Source: Dyadobacter fermentans
GTDB lineage: Bacteria; Bacteroidota; Bacteroidia; Cytophagales; Spirosomataceae
DNA length: 64,000 nucleotides
Direction of reading: 5' to 3'
NCBI RefSeq assembly: GCF_019924045.1
Contig: NZ_JAHXBN010000012.1
Span: forward strand, 124,001 to 188,000
Position numbers and translations under genes: made by a program. The notes under the pieces are model-generated. The model made no database searches. It saw only the letters and a program-made list of their open reading frames with translations, and was not told the DNA's origin. Positions 14,600 to 23,717 of the stretch are shown here, piece by piece (within the stretch, counting starts at the first letter, position 1; every line of letters starts with the position of its first letter).

Positions 14600-16462
14600 A
14601 TGAAAAAAGTAGTGCTTAGCCTGGGAGTTCTTCTGGGCAGCCTGTATGGTCCGGCCTATGCGCAGCAAACTGCTGACTGGAAGTATGTGCAAGGCAAGAT
14701 CGTAACTCCCTGGGCGGAAAAAGTAGTGGCCGCTAACCCGCTTCCGGAATATCCCCGTCCGCAAATGACACGTCCCAATTGGCAGAATATCAACGGCCTG
14801 TGGAACTACGCCATCGTTCCCCAAAGTGCAGGCGACACCAAGCCTTCTACCTTTGATGGTAAGATATTAGTCCCGTTTGCCGTGGAATCCGCATTGTCGG
14901 GCGTAGGTAAAACGGTGGGCAAGGACAGCATTCTCTGGTATCAGCGCTTAATCGATTTTTCACCAAAATTGAAAGACCAACGTGTGCTGATCCACTTCGG
15001 CGCCGTTGACTGGAAAGCAGAAGTATTCGTGAACGGAAAACCGGCGGGAAGCCACCAGGGTGGTTACGATCCGTTCAGCTTCGACATCACCGACTTGCTC
15101 GTAAAGAAAAAGCAGCAGGAGATCGTCGTGAAAGTGTGGGACCCGAGCAGCGACGGCCCTCAGCCACGTGGTAAGCAGATCAAGAACCCACACGGGATCT
15201 GGTACACGCCGGTAACCGGAATCTGGCAGACGGTCTGGCTGGAAACAGTTGCGACGAGCCATATTACCAGCGTTACCCCGGTAGCCGATATTGATAAGCA
15301 GACGCTTACCGTAAATACAGCGGTTGCAGGCGCAGGAGCAGCTGATAAGGTGAAAATCACCGCGTGGGACGGCGTGAATAAAGTGGCTGAACAGGAAGTG
15401 GCGCCCAATCAGCCCGCTACACTCAATATCAGCGATGCGAAACTCTGGTCGCCGGATGCACCTAACCTTTACAATCTGACCGTAACGCTTACCCGCAACG
15501 GAAAGCCCGTCGATGAGGTGAAAAGCTACGCTGCCATGCGTAAAATCGGCGTGCAGGTGGATGAAAACGGCATTCAGCGTATGGCCCTGAATAACAAGTT
15601 CTTGTTCCAATATGGCCCGCTCGATCAGGGCTGGTGGCCTGATGGTCTTTACACAGCGCCTACCGACGAGGCATTGAAGTTCGATATTCTGAAAACGAAG
15701 GAGATGGGCTTTAATATGATCCGTAAGCACGTGAAAGTGGAGCCAGCGAGGTGGTACCGCTATTGCGATGAGCTCGGAATGCTTGTATGGCAGGACATGC
15801 CGAGCGGCGACCTGGGCAACAACTGGGAAATGCGCCCGGGCATTACAGGTAACGAAACAGACAAAAAACGCACGCCGGAGTCAGAGAACATTTACAAAAC
15901 TGAATGGAAGGCGATTATGGACGCCAACCGTTTCTTCCCGTCGATCGTCGTTTGGGTGCCGTTCAATGAGGCATGGGGGCAGTTTAAAACAGCCGAAATC
16001 ACTAATTGGACTATGCAATACGATCCGTCGCGCCTCGTAAACAGCGCCAGCGGCGGTAACTTTGAGCCGGTAGGACATATTATAGATTTGCACAATTATC
16101 CGGCGCCTGTAATGCCTCGCCCGGATCTGTTCGGTGAGAAACAGATTATTGTTTTGGGTGAATTCGGAGGACTTGGCTTGCCGGTGGACCAGCACGTTTG
16201 GCAGCAGAAAGATAACTGGGGTTATCAGAGCTTCAAAAATCAGGAGGAATTGTACAACCGTTACGCCACGTTCATCGATCGCTTCGAGCCTTTGATCAAA
16301 AAGGGCCTTTCAGCAGCGGTTTACACGCAGACAACCGATGTGGAAGTGGAAACCAATGGTTTGATGACTTATGATCGCAAGGTGATCAAGTTCCCTGAGA
16401 CGAAGTTGAAGCAAATCCATTCGAAGCTTTACGATCCTTCGTTTGTGAAGTTGAAGCCGTAA
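14600..16462 (+). CDS. Glycoside hydrolase family 2 protein (beta-galactosidase/glucuronidase-like)
   Basis: A 620-residue GH2 enzyme. Signal peptide about 1-22 (MKKVVLSLGVLL...AYAQQ) sends it to the periplasm. Domains in order: sugar-binding jelly roll (about 45-215, with HFGAVDWKAEVFVNGK), Ig-like domain (about 218-320), and TIM barrel (about 325-600). The acid/base is Glu457 in VPFNEAWG and the nucleophile is probably Glu521 in LGEFGG. GH2 retaining enzymes remove beta-linked galactose, mannose or glucuronic acid; specificity cannot be read here. Start: ATG 14600 gives a clean signal peptide; a frame open from 14549 would bury it behind 17 residues. No susC/susD genes are beside it, so it is not in a classical polysaccharide-utilisation locus. 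Confidence 0.9.
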   Translation: MKKVVLSLGVLLGSLYGPAYAQQTADWKYVQGKIVTPWAEKVVAANPLPEYPRPQMTRPNWQNINGLWNYAIVPQSAGDTKPSTFDGKILVPFAVESALSGVGKTVGKDSILWYQRLIDFSPKLKDQRVLIHFGAVDWKAEVFVNGKPAGSHQGGYDPFSFDITDLLVKKKQQEIVVKVWDPSSDGPQPRGKQIKNPHGIWYTPVTGIWQTVWLETVATSHITSVTPVADIDKQTLTVNTAVAGAGAADKVKITAWDGVNKVAEQEVAPNQPATLNISDAKLWSPDAPNLYNLTVTLTRNGKPVDEVKSYAAMRKIGVQVDENGIQRMALNNKFLFQYGPLDQGWWPDGLYTAPTDEALKFDILKTKEMGFNMIRKHVKVEPARWYRYCDELGMLVWQDMPSGDLGNNWEMRPGITGNETDKKRTPESENIYKTEWKAIMDANRFFPSIVVWVPFNEAWGQFKTAEITNWTMQYDPSRLVNSASGGNFEPVGHIIDLHNYPAPVMPRPDLFGEKQIIVLGEFGGLGLPVDQHVWQQKDNWGYQSFKNQEELYNRYATFIDRFEPLIKKGLSAAVYTQTTDVEVETNGLMTYDRKVIKFPETKLKQIHSKLYDPSFVKLKP

Positions 16463-16478
16463 ATCAGGTAATGCATAC

Positions 16479-16518
16479 AAATGAAAATAGCCCGGAGCGA
16501 TCCAGGCTATTTTCATTT
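16479..16518. terminator. Bidirectional terminator between GH2 and malic enzyme
   Basis: A perfect 14 bp stem (AAATGAAAATAGCC / GGCTATTTTCATTT) around a 12-nt loop lies between the two converging stop codons. A-rich and T-rich flanks allow termination in both directions. Confidence 0.85.
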
Positions 16519-16538
16519 CAAACAATATCAAAAAAGCA

Positions 16539-18812
16539 TTACTTGCCTTTCATCTGCGCTTCCACAACGGCAATCGCCACCATGTTTACGATCTCCCGCA
16601 CCGAGCTGCCCAATTGCAGCACGTGTACCGGCTTTTTGAGGCCGAGGAGGATTGGGCCGATCGTTTCGAGTTCCGCAGCTTCTTTCAGCAGGTTGTAAGC
16701 GATGTTACTGGCCGAAAGGTTGGGGAATATCAATGTATTCGCGCCGCCGTCCACGAGGTCGCTGAACGGGTGGTTCTCTTTCAACAATGTGGTATTGAAT
16801 GCAAGGTGCGCCTGCAATTCACCTTCCACGATCATCGATGGGTTGCGTTTTTTCAGGATCGCGGTTGCATCCCGCATCTTCTCGGCGTCCGCACCTTTGG
16901 CGCTGCCGTAGTTGGCATAAGTCACCAATGCAATACGCGGCTGGATATTGAAACGCTCCACGGCTTTGGCGGTCAGCTCGGTGATTTCCACGATATCATC
17001 GACGGTCGGGTCGAGGTTAACGGTCGTGTCGGAGAAGAACAACGGGCCTTTCGGTGTGAGCAAAATGTACATACCGGCCACTTTGTTGACCCCTTCCTGC
17101 TTGCCGATCACTTGCAGCGCAGGGCGGATCGTGTCAGGGTAAGTTCTCGTCAGACCGGAAATGAATGCATCCGCCTCTCCGGTCTCGACCATCATCGAGC
17201 CGAAATAGCTTTTGAAATACATCGTACGACGTGCTTCGATAGGCGTGAGGCCTTTTCTCTGCCGTTTTTCGAACAGTTTTGCGGCATACTTTTCGATCAT
17301 CGGATCGCTTTCCGGGGCACGTGGGTCGATAATCGACACGTCGGCCAGGTCGAGCTTGCTTTCGCGGATCAGATGTTGAATGGTTTCCTTATTACCAAGC
17401 AGGATCGGCGTTGCGATCCCTTCGTCGCGCACCTGCTGGGCTGCACGCAATACCTGGATGTTCTCTGCATCTGCGAAAACGACCTTTTTAGGAGCGAGTT
17501 TCGCTTTGTTGAGGATTACGCGCGAAATCTGCTCGTTGCGTCCCAGACGGCTCGAAAGCTCCTGTTCGTAAGCATCCCAGTCGGTGATTACTTTCCGCGC
17601 CACGCCGGTTTCAATGGCGGCTTTCGCCACAGCGGGTGCTACGGTTGTTAACAGGCGGGGATCCACCGGTTTGGGGATAATGTAATTTTTACCAAAAACG
17701 ATATTCGTCTCATTGTAAGCGAGGTTAACGATATCAGGCACCGGTTTTTTGGCAAGATCGGCCAATGCATGTACCGCTGCGAGCTTCATTTCCTCATTGA
17801 TTTCCGTCGCGCGTACGTCGAGCGCTCCCCTGAATATGTACGGGAAGCCGAGCACGTTGTTCACCTGGTTCGGATAATCGGAACGGCCCGTAGCCATAAT
17901 CACGTCTTCCCGCGCTTCTACGGCATCAGGATAAGGAATTTCGGGATTCGGGTTAGCCATCGCGAGCACGATCGGGTCTTTCGCCATGGATTTCACCATT
18001 TCCTTGGAAACGATATCGGCAGTAGAAAGTCCCAGGAAAAGATCGGCACCGACCATCGCTTCTTCCAGCGATCCATATGCTTTATCGGTAGCGAATTGCT
18101 TTTTCATATCCGACAAATCCGTCCGGCCGTTGTGGATGTGGCCTTTGGTGTCAAACATCGCGATGTTCTTCGGGCTAGCGCCCAACGCCAGGTACAGTTT
18201 CGTACACGATACCGCGGAAGCGCCTGCACCCGACACGACTACGCGGATGTCTTCGATCTTTTTGTCGACGAGTACCAATGCATTCAGCATGGCCGCGGCA
18301 CTGATGATCGCCGTTCCGTGCTGGTCGTCGTGCATGACGGGGATATTGAGCTCTTTTTTGAGTCGGGCTTCAATATCAAAACACTCAGGGGCCTTGATGT
18401 CTTCGAGGTTGACGCCTCCGAAAGTAGGTTCGAGGATTTTGACCGTTCTGACAAACTCGTCCACATCTTTGGTGTTGAGTTCTATGTCGAAAACGTCGAT
18501 ATCCGCATATATTTTGAAGAGCAGCCCTTTACCTTCCATGACGGGCTTGGAAGCTTCCGGTCCGATATCACCCAAACCAAGTACGGCGGTTCCGTTGCTG
18601 ATAACGGCGACCAAATTGCCCTTGGCGGTGTATTGATATGCATTTTCTACATTATCCGCAATTTCCAGGCAGGGCTCTGCCACGCCGGGCGAATAGGCAA
18701 GCGAAAGGTCGCGTTGGGTACTCGTTTCTTTGGTGGGGATAACCTGTATTTTTCCTGGCCTACCCTTGGAATGGTAGTATAGCGCGTCTTCTTTTCTAAT
18801 CTTTTTGTTCAT
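16539..18812 (-). CDS. maeB: NADP-dependent malic enzyme (malic enzyme-phosphotransacetylase fusion)
   Basis: The two-domain MaeB type: oxidative decarboxylation of malate to pyruvate with NADP+, in the cytoplasm. The malic enzyme part covers about 1-425 (SLAYSPGVAEPCLEI opening; MHDDQHGTAIISAAAMLNAL with the metal and substrate residues; nucleotide-binding VVSGAGASAVSC). Residues about 430-757 are a phosphate acetyl/butyryltransferase-like domain (KVVFADAENIQVLRA...), which in this family is usually regulatory, for example through acetyl-CoA, rather than catalytic. Length of 757 residues is normal. Start: ATG 18812 (MNKKIRKEDALYYH); a TTG 33 bp upstream extends the frame but is not needed. 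It provides NADPH and links the TCA cycle with pyruvate. Confidence 0.95.
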   Translation of the reverse strand: MNKKIRKEDALYYHSKGRPGKIQVIPTKETSTQRDLSLAYSPGVAEPCLEIADNVENAYQYTAKGNLVAVISNGTAVLGLGDIGPEASKPVMEGKGLLFKIYADIDVFDIELNTKDVDEFVRTVKILEPTFGGVNLEDIKAPECFDIEARLKKELNIPVMHDDQHGTAIISAAAMLNALVLVDKKIEDIRVVVSGAGASAVSCTKLYLALGASPKNIAMFDTKGHIHNGRTDLSDMKKQFATDKAYGSLEEAMVGADLFLGLSTADIVSKEMVKSMAKDPIVLAMANPNPEIPYPDAVEAREDVIMATGRSDYPNQVNNVLGFPYIFRGALDVRATEINEEMKLAAVHALADLAKKPVPDIVNLAYNETNIVFGKNYIIPKPVDPRLLTTVAPAVAKAAIETGVARKVITDWDAYEQELSSRLGRNEQISRVILNKAKLAPKKVVFADAENIQVLRAAQQVRDEGIATPILLGNKETIQHLIRESKLDLADVSIIDPRAPESDPMIEKYAAKLFEKRQRKGLTPIEARRTMYFKSYFGSMMVETGEADAFISGLTRTYPDTIRPALQVIGKQEGVNKVAGMYILLTPKGPLFFSDTTVNLDPTVDDIVEITELTAKAVERFNIQPRIALVTYANYGSAKGADAEKMRDATAILKKRNPSMIVEGELQAHLAFNTTLLKENHPFSDLVDGGANTLIFPNLSASNIAYNLLKEAAELETIGPILLGLKKPVHVLQLGSSVREIVNMVAIAVVEAQMKGK

Positions 18813-18927
18813 ACCTAAGTTGACGATGTTTCGTGCAAGGTACAAACAATCGGTTCACCGCAATGAATTCTCAGGAGGTATTCGCGAGAATTTCATCACG
18901 GTTTTTTGAGACGCGCGGTTACACTAT

Positions 18928-20118
18928 TTATTGGAAAGTAGAAAGGTCGTCATCGGCCAATGATGGGCTATTGACCAATTTTTTACGCTCTTTGACAGAA
19001 GCAATGCGTTTTTTGAGAAAATAAGCAAACACCATGTACAATCCGAACATTCCAATGTAAATGTAGAGCGAAGCGGTATTGGTAATGTCGCCGTGGAATG
19101 TAAAAAATAACGCAGTATTTACGATCGTCACCATCCACAGTGTGAACGATGCCCAGAAGTGGTTCAGGCCGTTGTCGATCAGGATATGGTGCATGTGGTT
19201 GCGGTCGGCCACGAATGGCGAGCCGCCTTTAAAAATTCGCACGATGAAGACACGCAGGGTATCGAAGATCGGTACAATCAGGAGCACCATGACGATGATC
19301 GGCGCATTGAAATAGGCGTTGGGATCGTGCAGGTAACCTACGTTCAGCGAGAGGAACTCCACCGCAAAGATCGAGAGCAGATAGCCGACGATCAGCGAAC
19401 CGGTGTCGCCCATGAATATCTTGCTGGTTTTAGAAAAATTGAAACGAAGGAAACCGAGCAATGAACCCGACATCGCAAATGCAAGGCAGCCGAACGAGAA
19501 ATGGTCGTTGGCGATGAACCATATCCCGAATCCCAGGCCGGCGATGAGGCTGATACCGCCCGCCAGGCCATCAATGCCGTCGATGAGGTTGATCGCGTTG
19601 ATGATCGCGATGAATATGAAAACGGTAAGTGGGATGCTGATGAAATCCGAAACGCCGTGAATGCCGAAGATGCCATAGAAGTTATCGACTTTGAAGTTAC
19701 CCATTGCGACGAGGATCAGCGACGCAAAAATCTGGATAATAAGCTTCTTGGTCGGGTCCACCGCGAGAATGTCGTCCTTAATCCCGAGGAAGAAAAGGAT
19801 GATCACGCCAGTCATGGCCAGGCTGATCAGGTTCGAATCGAGGATGTTCTCCGAATGCGGCCACAGAAAGTAGGCGATCAGGGTGGCTGCGAATATGGCA
19901 ATACCGCCCAAAGTAGGCGTCTCCGTTTCATGTGAACTTCTGAAACCCGGCTTTGCAGTCAAATGCAGCAGGTTGGAGAGGTTAATGATGATGGGTATCG
20001 AAATGATCGAAAGAAAGCATCCGATCAAAAATGAGAGAAGGCATTGATAAATGTCGTGATGGACAAGCGTATTGACGTTTCCTTCGGTCAATATTTGCAG
20101 AGGTAGTTGTAGTTCCAT
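18928..20118 (-). CDS. WecA/TagO-type undecaprenyl-phosphate sugar-1-phosphate transferase
   Basis: A polytopic inner-membrane enzyme of the MraY/WecA family, about 396 residues with 10-11 hydrophobic segments. It should transfer a HexNAc-1-phosphate (typically GlcNAc-1-P) from UDP-sugar onto undecaprenyl phosphate, starting a lipid-linked glycan. Family marks: RSSHETETPTLGGIAIF near the N-terminus, NAINLIDGIDGLAGG (Asp-rich catalytic loop), IFMGDTGSL, and the late HMHHIL in RNHMHHILID that separates WecA/TagO from MraY. Start: ATG 20118 places the first membrane helix near the N-terminus; a GTG at 20307 would add 63 residues and overlap the upstream glycosyltransferase. It is the last gene of the minus-strand glycan cluster, about 150 bp after the preceding gene. 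Confidence 0.88.
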   Translation of the reverse strand: MELQLPLQILTEGNVNTLVHHDIYQCLLSFLIGCFLSIISIPIIINLSNLLHLTAKPGFRSSHETETPTLGGIAIFAATLIAYFLWPHSENILDSNLISLAMTGVIILFFLGIKDDILAVDPTKKLIIQIFASLILVAMGNFKVDNFYGIFGIHGVSDFISIPLTVFIFIAIINAINLIDGIDGLAGGISLIAGLGFGIWFIANDHFSFGCLAFAMSGSLLGFLRFNFSKTSKIFMGDTGSLIVGYLLSIFAVEFLSLNVGYLHDPNAYFNAPIIVMVLLIVPIFDTLRVFIVRIFKGGSPFVADRNHMHHILIDNGLNHFWASFTLWMVTIVNTALFFTFHGDITNTASLYIYIGMFGLYMVFAYFLKKRIASVKERKKLVNSPSLADDDLSTFQ

Positions 20119-20267
20119 GAGCTTGTCAAAATTAGGAAGTGCGTTGCGGACGGATCGAAAAATCCAAATCAAATGTCGAAATATAAACCAATAAATGAAA
20201 TATGCAAATGCCTGAATATCAAAATATTTACTATCTGGTTTAAGGTACTTGAGTTGACTTCCGTGTC

Positions 20268-21011
20268 CTAAATAAATTGTATAATTTTTCTCAAAGGTTT
20301 TAACCACAAAGTATAAAACCGGGGTTTCAAATTGTTGATTTTCCAGGCCAGCCGGTCGTTCCGGTTGGCCGCGATACGGTTCTTGAGTGTGCTGTTGCTA
20401 ACCCCGCCGGACCGCATTTTTACGAGAACTTTGGGTAAGTAAGCAAGCTTGATGTTTTCGCGATGTACAAAGCGAAGCATCAGTTCGTAATCTGCTGCGC
20501 TTCCCAGATCGAGGCGGAAGAGCCCGTGTGTGTTGTAGACCTCTTTTCTGACGAAAAAAGTTGGGTGTGGCGGCATCCATCCATTCAAAAATGCGCCAAC
20601 CTTGTATGCACCAGAGACCCATTTTCGGCGTACTACCGTTGCATCGTTTGCATCAATATATTCCAAATCGCCATAGGAGGCGTCGGCGTTGCTGGCTGCC
20701 AGCACTCCGGCCACTTCGCTGACCACCGACGGGTATGCGTAAAAATCGTCGGCATTCAGGATCCCTATCACGTCACCGGTTGCTAATTGTATGCCTTTGT
20801 TCATGGCATCATAGATACCGGCATCGGGTTCACTTAAAAAACGGGCGATTTTGTTACCGTACGACCGCACAATATCCTGGGTACCATCCTTGGAGTTTCC
20901 ATCCACGATAATGTACTCGATATCCGGGTAGTCCTGTGCGAGAACCGAATCAATGCTGTGACGAATCGTCGCCGCGCCGTTATATACAACAGTAAGTATG
21001 CTTACTCTCAA
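20268..21011 (-). CDS. Family 2 glycosyltransferase
   Basis: A 247-residue GT-A fold transferase. Opening VSILTVVYNGAATIRHSIDS, then IIVDGNSKDGT and the DxD-type metal site GILNADD (about 80-90) are typical of GT2 enzymes that add a sugar from a nucleotide-sugar donor. WVSGAYKVGAFLNGWMPPH and the acidic DLGSAADYELMLR segment place it near colanic-acid type WcaA/WcaE transferases. The start is inferred to be TTG at 21011, which overlaps the stop of the WcaF-like gene as TTGA; no in-frame ATG exists between that point and the conserved opening. The longer frame reaching 21140 would overlap the previous gene by 133 bp. Donor and acceptor unknown. Confidence 0.87.
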   Translation of the reverse strand: MRVSILTVVYNGAATIRHSIDSVLAQDYPDIEYIIVDGNSKDGTQDIVRSYGNKIARFLSEPDAGIYDAMNKGIQLATGDVIGILNADDFYAYPSVVSEVAGVLAASNADASYGDLEYIDANDATVVRRKWVSGAYKVGAFLNGWMPPHPTFFVRKEVYNTHGLFRLDLGSAADYELMLRFVHRENIKLAYLPKVLVKMRSGGVSNSTLKNRIAANRNDRLAWKINNLKPRFYTLWLKPLRKIIQFI

Positions 21012-21574
21012 CTGGTTATAGTTCTTGTTTTGATATATTTTGCAGGATTTCCCTGATAAATTCCATATGGCTCCATATGGCTTGTAGCCACTGATCCAAC
21101 GGTCAGCAGCGCGTGCGAGCCAACATTTACCCCCGGGCAAACCGTCGCCTGTGCGCCGATCCAGGAGCCTGTGCCGAGCGTTATGGGCTTCACAATCAGG
21201 TCAAAAGTGCTTTTTCTGTAATTATGGTTGCCTGTCAGAAGCATTGCTCCCTGCGACAGGCATGCATTTGATTCAATAGTCACCAATGTGAGGTTGTCGA
21301 TCCACACATTTTCACCGATCCACACGTGGTCGCCCATTTGCAGGAACCAGGGGTATTTCACATTCACCTTGGGCTTGATCACCACTCCTTTGCCGATCTT
21401 CGCACCGAACAAACGCAGCAGCGCAACCTTGAATGCCGACGGATAGGGAATGTGTGTATGGATGAACAACCGGTTCAGTAAATACCAGATCACCAGCTTC
21501 GGATAACCGCCCGGATTGTACCAATCGTTGTTATAAACGGACAGATTGGTTTGGGTTTCTGAGGTCTTTTCCAT
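21008..21574 (-). CDS. WcaF-family putative acetyltransferase
   Basis: A 188-residue hexapeptide-repeat acyltransferase. WYNPGGYPKLVIWYLLNRLF at the N-terminus and the left-handed beta-helix (about 70-175, with MGDHVWIGENVWIDNLT and GTGSWIGAQATVCPGV) match the WcaF group, which O-acetylates exopolysaccharide subunits using acetyl-CoA. The catalytic His is likely in TGNHNY. It overlaps the preceding glycosyltransferase (stop at 21531) by 44 bp and the following one by 4 bp (TTGA), so translational coupling in this operon is likely. Acts in the cytoplasm on the lipid-linked oligosaccharide; acceptor sugar unknown. Confidence 0.88.
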   Translation of the reverse strand: MEKTSETQTNLSVYNNDWYNPGGYPKLVIWYLLNRLFIHTHIPYPSAFKVALLRLFGAKIGKGVVIKPKVNVKYPWFLQMGDHVWIGENVWIDNLTLVTIESNACLSQGAMLLTGNHNYRKSTFDLIVKPITLGTGSWIGAQATVCPGVNVGSHALLTVGSVATSHMEPYGIYQGNPAKYIKTRTITS

Positions 21575-22457
21575 ATTCCGTCCTGAAATGTGATATAATA
21601 GCTTCCTTGTCGCGTCCTACCCGGTGATACACTTCGTAAATCTTGGCATCCACCAGGAAGCGGTACCAAAACCCCTGTAAAACGTGCCATATGAGCCCCT
21701 TTGTTCCATCCAGGAAGCCTAATTTGACAAAATACCTGTATGTAAAGTACATAAATGGCCTCGTAAACAGCGGCATATTAGCATACTTGATTTTTAAGAA
21801 ACGCGTACGTTGTTCCTGAGTACCCCAGAAACTCGGTTCGACCGTTTCCTTGTTATCAAAGTTATATTTAATGTTCAATAGGTCGATGACCTCCCGGATT
21901 GCGTAATTGTTATGCTTCTGCGTCCACCAGGTGAGGTTGTTGAGCGTATGATCGACGATATCATGCTGCAATTGGGCGGTTGTGCCGCTGCTGAGTTTGA
22001 TATGTTCATCCATCCAGAGCTCCTCACAAATCCCCAGCCCGCGCCGCCACACGCGCAGCAGCCAGATCGGGTAGTATCCGCCACGGTGGATCCATTTTTC
22101 CATGAAAATTACCCTGCGTTTCACGTAAAGTCCCGAAACATTCTCCGGTACCTGCGCGAGCGAGTTATTCAGCTCCTGCGCAAGCTCAGGCGTAATGTAC
22201 TCGTCCGCATCCATGCGCATGAGCCATTGGGTCTGGAACGGGTTATTCCGGATGCCGAAATTGAACTGGAAAGCGTAGGAAACCCAAGGATTTTGCACCA
22301 CGGTAGCGCCGAGGCCTTCGGCGGTCGCGACGGTATCGTCGGTTGAAAACGAATCGACGATGAAAATTTTATCGGTAACCTGCAACAGGCTTTGAATGCA
22401 CCGGCCGATGTGCTTGGATTCGTTGTGCGTTAAAATGATGACGGATAAATCGATCAT
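21531..22457 (-). CDS. Family 2 glycosyltransferase (WcaE/KdtX-like)
   Basis: A 308-residue GT2 protein. IDLSVIILTHNESKHIGRCI (residues 2-21), FIVDSFSTDDTV and the metal-binding MRMDADEY are intact. The C-terminal region after about 190 is rich in aromatic residues and contains a possible membrane-associated segment (FMYFTYRYFVKLGF), as seen in related lipopolysaccharide and exopolysaccharide transferases. A good internal promoter box lies 56 bp upstream (22520-22513), just after the stop of the previous gene, so the second half of the cluster may be expressed on its own. Overlap of 44 bp with the WcaF-like gene. Sugar specificity unknown. Confidence 0.88.
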   Translation of the reverse strand: MIDLSVIILTHNESKHIGRCIQSLLQVTDKIFIVDSFSTDDTVATAEGLGATVVQNPWVSYAFQFNFGIRNNPFQTQWLMRMDADEYITPELAQELNNSLAQVPENVSGLYVKRRVIFMEKWIHRGGYYPIWLLRVWRRGLGICEELWMDEHIKLSSGTTAQLQHDIVDHTLNNLTWWTQKHNNYAIREVIDLLNIKYNFDNKETVEPSFWGTQEQRTRFLKIKYANMPLFTRPFMYFTYRYFVKLGFLDGTKGLIWHVLQGFWYRFLVDAKIYEVYHRVGRDKEAIISHFRTEYGKDLRNPNQSVRL

Positions 22458-22512
22458 ATTCGGATTAAAACAGACCTGTATCTGGGTGCCTGTCAGCGGT
22501 TACATTCGAGAG

Positions 22513-22520
22513 CAAATGTA
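22513..22520 (-). promoter_or_regulatory. Internal promoter box of the glycan cluster
   Basis: TACATTTG matches TAnnTTTG exactly. It is within an inverted repeat (TACATT at 22501-22506 with AATGTA at 22515-22520), which could be an operator. It begins 56 bp upstream of the GT2 start codon. No TTG is seen 19-21 bp upstream. Confidence 0.45.
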
Positions 22521-22521
22521 G

Positions 22522-23676
22522 TTACTTTTTTTGAACTTTCTTGTATTCTTCCAATAACTGGTTGGCAACCACGCGGATGTCAAAATTTTCGGTTACCATC
22601 TTGTAAGCTCGATTTGCGATGCCTTCCGCGTAAGGCTTGTCTTGTAATATTTTAAGAAGGCCATCTGCAACGTCATCGCTGGTCAACGGGGTCAGGTAAG
22701 CCGCATCGTAGCGCGCAATGTAGTCGCCGAAGCCTACACGGTCGGACACGAGTGCGGGCACGCCAGAGGTCATCGCTTCCAGTACAGCGATCGAAAACCC
22801 TTCGGAATAGGAGGGGGAAACGAACAGATCCGCGTCGGCCAATGCCTCTTTTTTGATCGTGTCGGTCAGCATACCTACCAGTTTAATGCGGCCTTCGAGG
22901 TTATGCTTGCGGATAAAATCTTCGGTTTCGGCCTGGTAACCGTCGTCGGGGCCGGCCAGTATCAACTGCGCATTCGGTAGTTGTTTGTGAACCTTGTGAA
23001 ATGCGGGCAACAGCAGGTCGAGGCCCTTTTTAATATTCAATCTTGCCAGAAACAACACCATCTGCTGGTCGGGCGAAATGCCGTGCTTGGCTCTGAAAAT
23101 GCCTCTGGCAGGTAGATTGGCCCGGTTATACTCGTCGAGTTTCATTCCGTTGGGCACGATCACCATGTTTTTCGGACGGTAACCCAGGTAACGGATCACG
23201 TCCTCTTCTTCGTCCGTGTTGTTGATCTGGATCAGATCGGCTTTACCAAGCAGCCTTTTTTGGTATAGCAAAGTCACCAGATCCTTCTTCCATTTACTAT
23301 GCGCTACCGCCCATTTGTCGAGCAGGCCGTGAATGGTAATCACTTTAACCGCCTTGGAGGGGATCAGGAACGGTGCCAGGCTACCAAAATGCCAGATTCC
23401 GTGCATATGCACCACGTCGTACTCGTGGATGTGCTTTTTCAGGTATTTGTACAATTCGACGGAGAACTCCCGGTAAAAGTTGCTGACAGGCGTCGTACGC
23501 GCGACCGCGATCAGGCGCGCGCCCTCGGGCACGGGGTACATTTTCTCGCCGGGGGTCATCGGGCTCAGGATATCGACCTGGTGGCCTTGCTTCACGACCT
23601 CGGTGGTGTGGTCGTAGATAATGCGGGCCGGGCCTCCGATCGCCCATGTATATGCACAAATATTCAGTATTCGCAT
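22522..23676 (-). CDS. Family 4 glycosyltransferase
   Basis: A 384-residue GT-B fold transferase. The N-terminal domain opens with RILNICAYTWAIGGPARII; the C-terminal domain has the GT4 donor-site signature LFVSPSYSEGFSIAVLEAM with the E-x7-E pair (about 288-306). FLARLNIKKGLDLLLPAF is the usual hinge region. GT4 enzymes are retaining and use nucleotide-activated hexoses. HMHGIWHFG is a conserved acceptor-side motif. No signal peptide; a cytoplasmic or membrane-associated role in building the lipid-linked glycan is inferred from context. It begins 41 bp after the second GT4 gene. Confidence 0.9.
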   Translation of the reverse strand: MRILNICAYTWAIGGPARIIYDHTTEVVKQGHQVDILSPMTPGEKMYPVPEGARLIAVARTTPVSNFYREFSVELYKYLKKHIHEYDVVHMHGIWHFGSLAPFLIPSKAVKVITIHGLLDKWAVAHSKWKKDLVTLLYQKRLLGKADLIQINNTDEEEDVIRYLGYRPKNMVIVPNGMKLDEYNRANLPARGIFRAKHGISPDQQMVLFLARLNIKKGLDLLLPAFHKVHKQLPNAQLILAGPDDGYQAETEDFIRKHNLEGRIKLVGMLTDTIKKEALADADLFVSPSYSEGFSIAVLEAMTSGVPALVSDRVGFGDYIARYDAAYLTPLTSDDVADGLLKILQDKPYAEGIANRAYKMVTENFDIRVVANQLLEEYKKVQKK

Positions 23677-23717
23677 GCTTGGATTTTAATGTATAGTTGT
23701 GTTCGTTATGCTTCCTA

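Noticed and set aside
16614..18782. Two long + strand frames (345 and 337 codons) opposite the malic enzyme
   Set aside because: The minus-strand malic enzyme is certain, and the opposite frames show no motif or start context. High third-position GC keeps these frames open.
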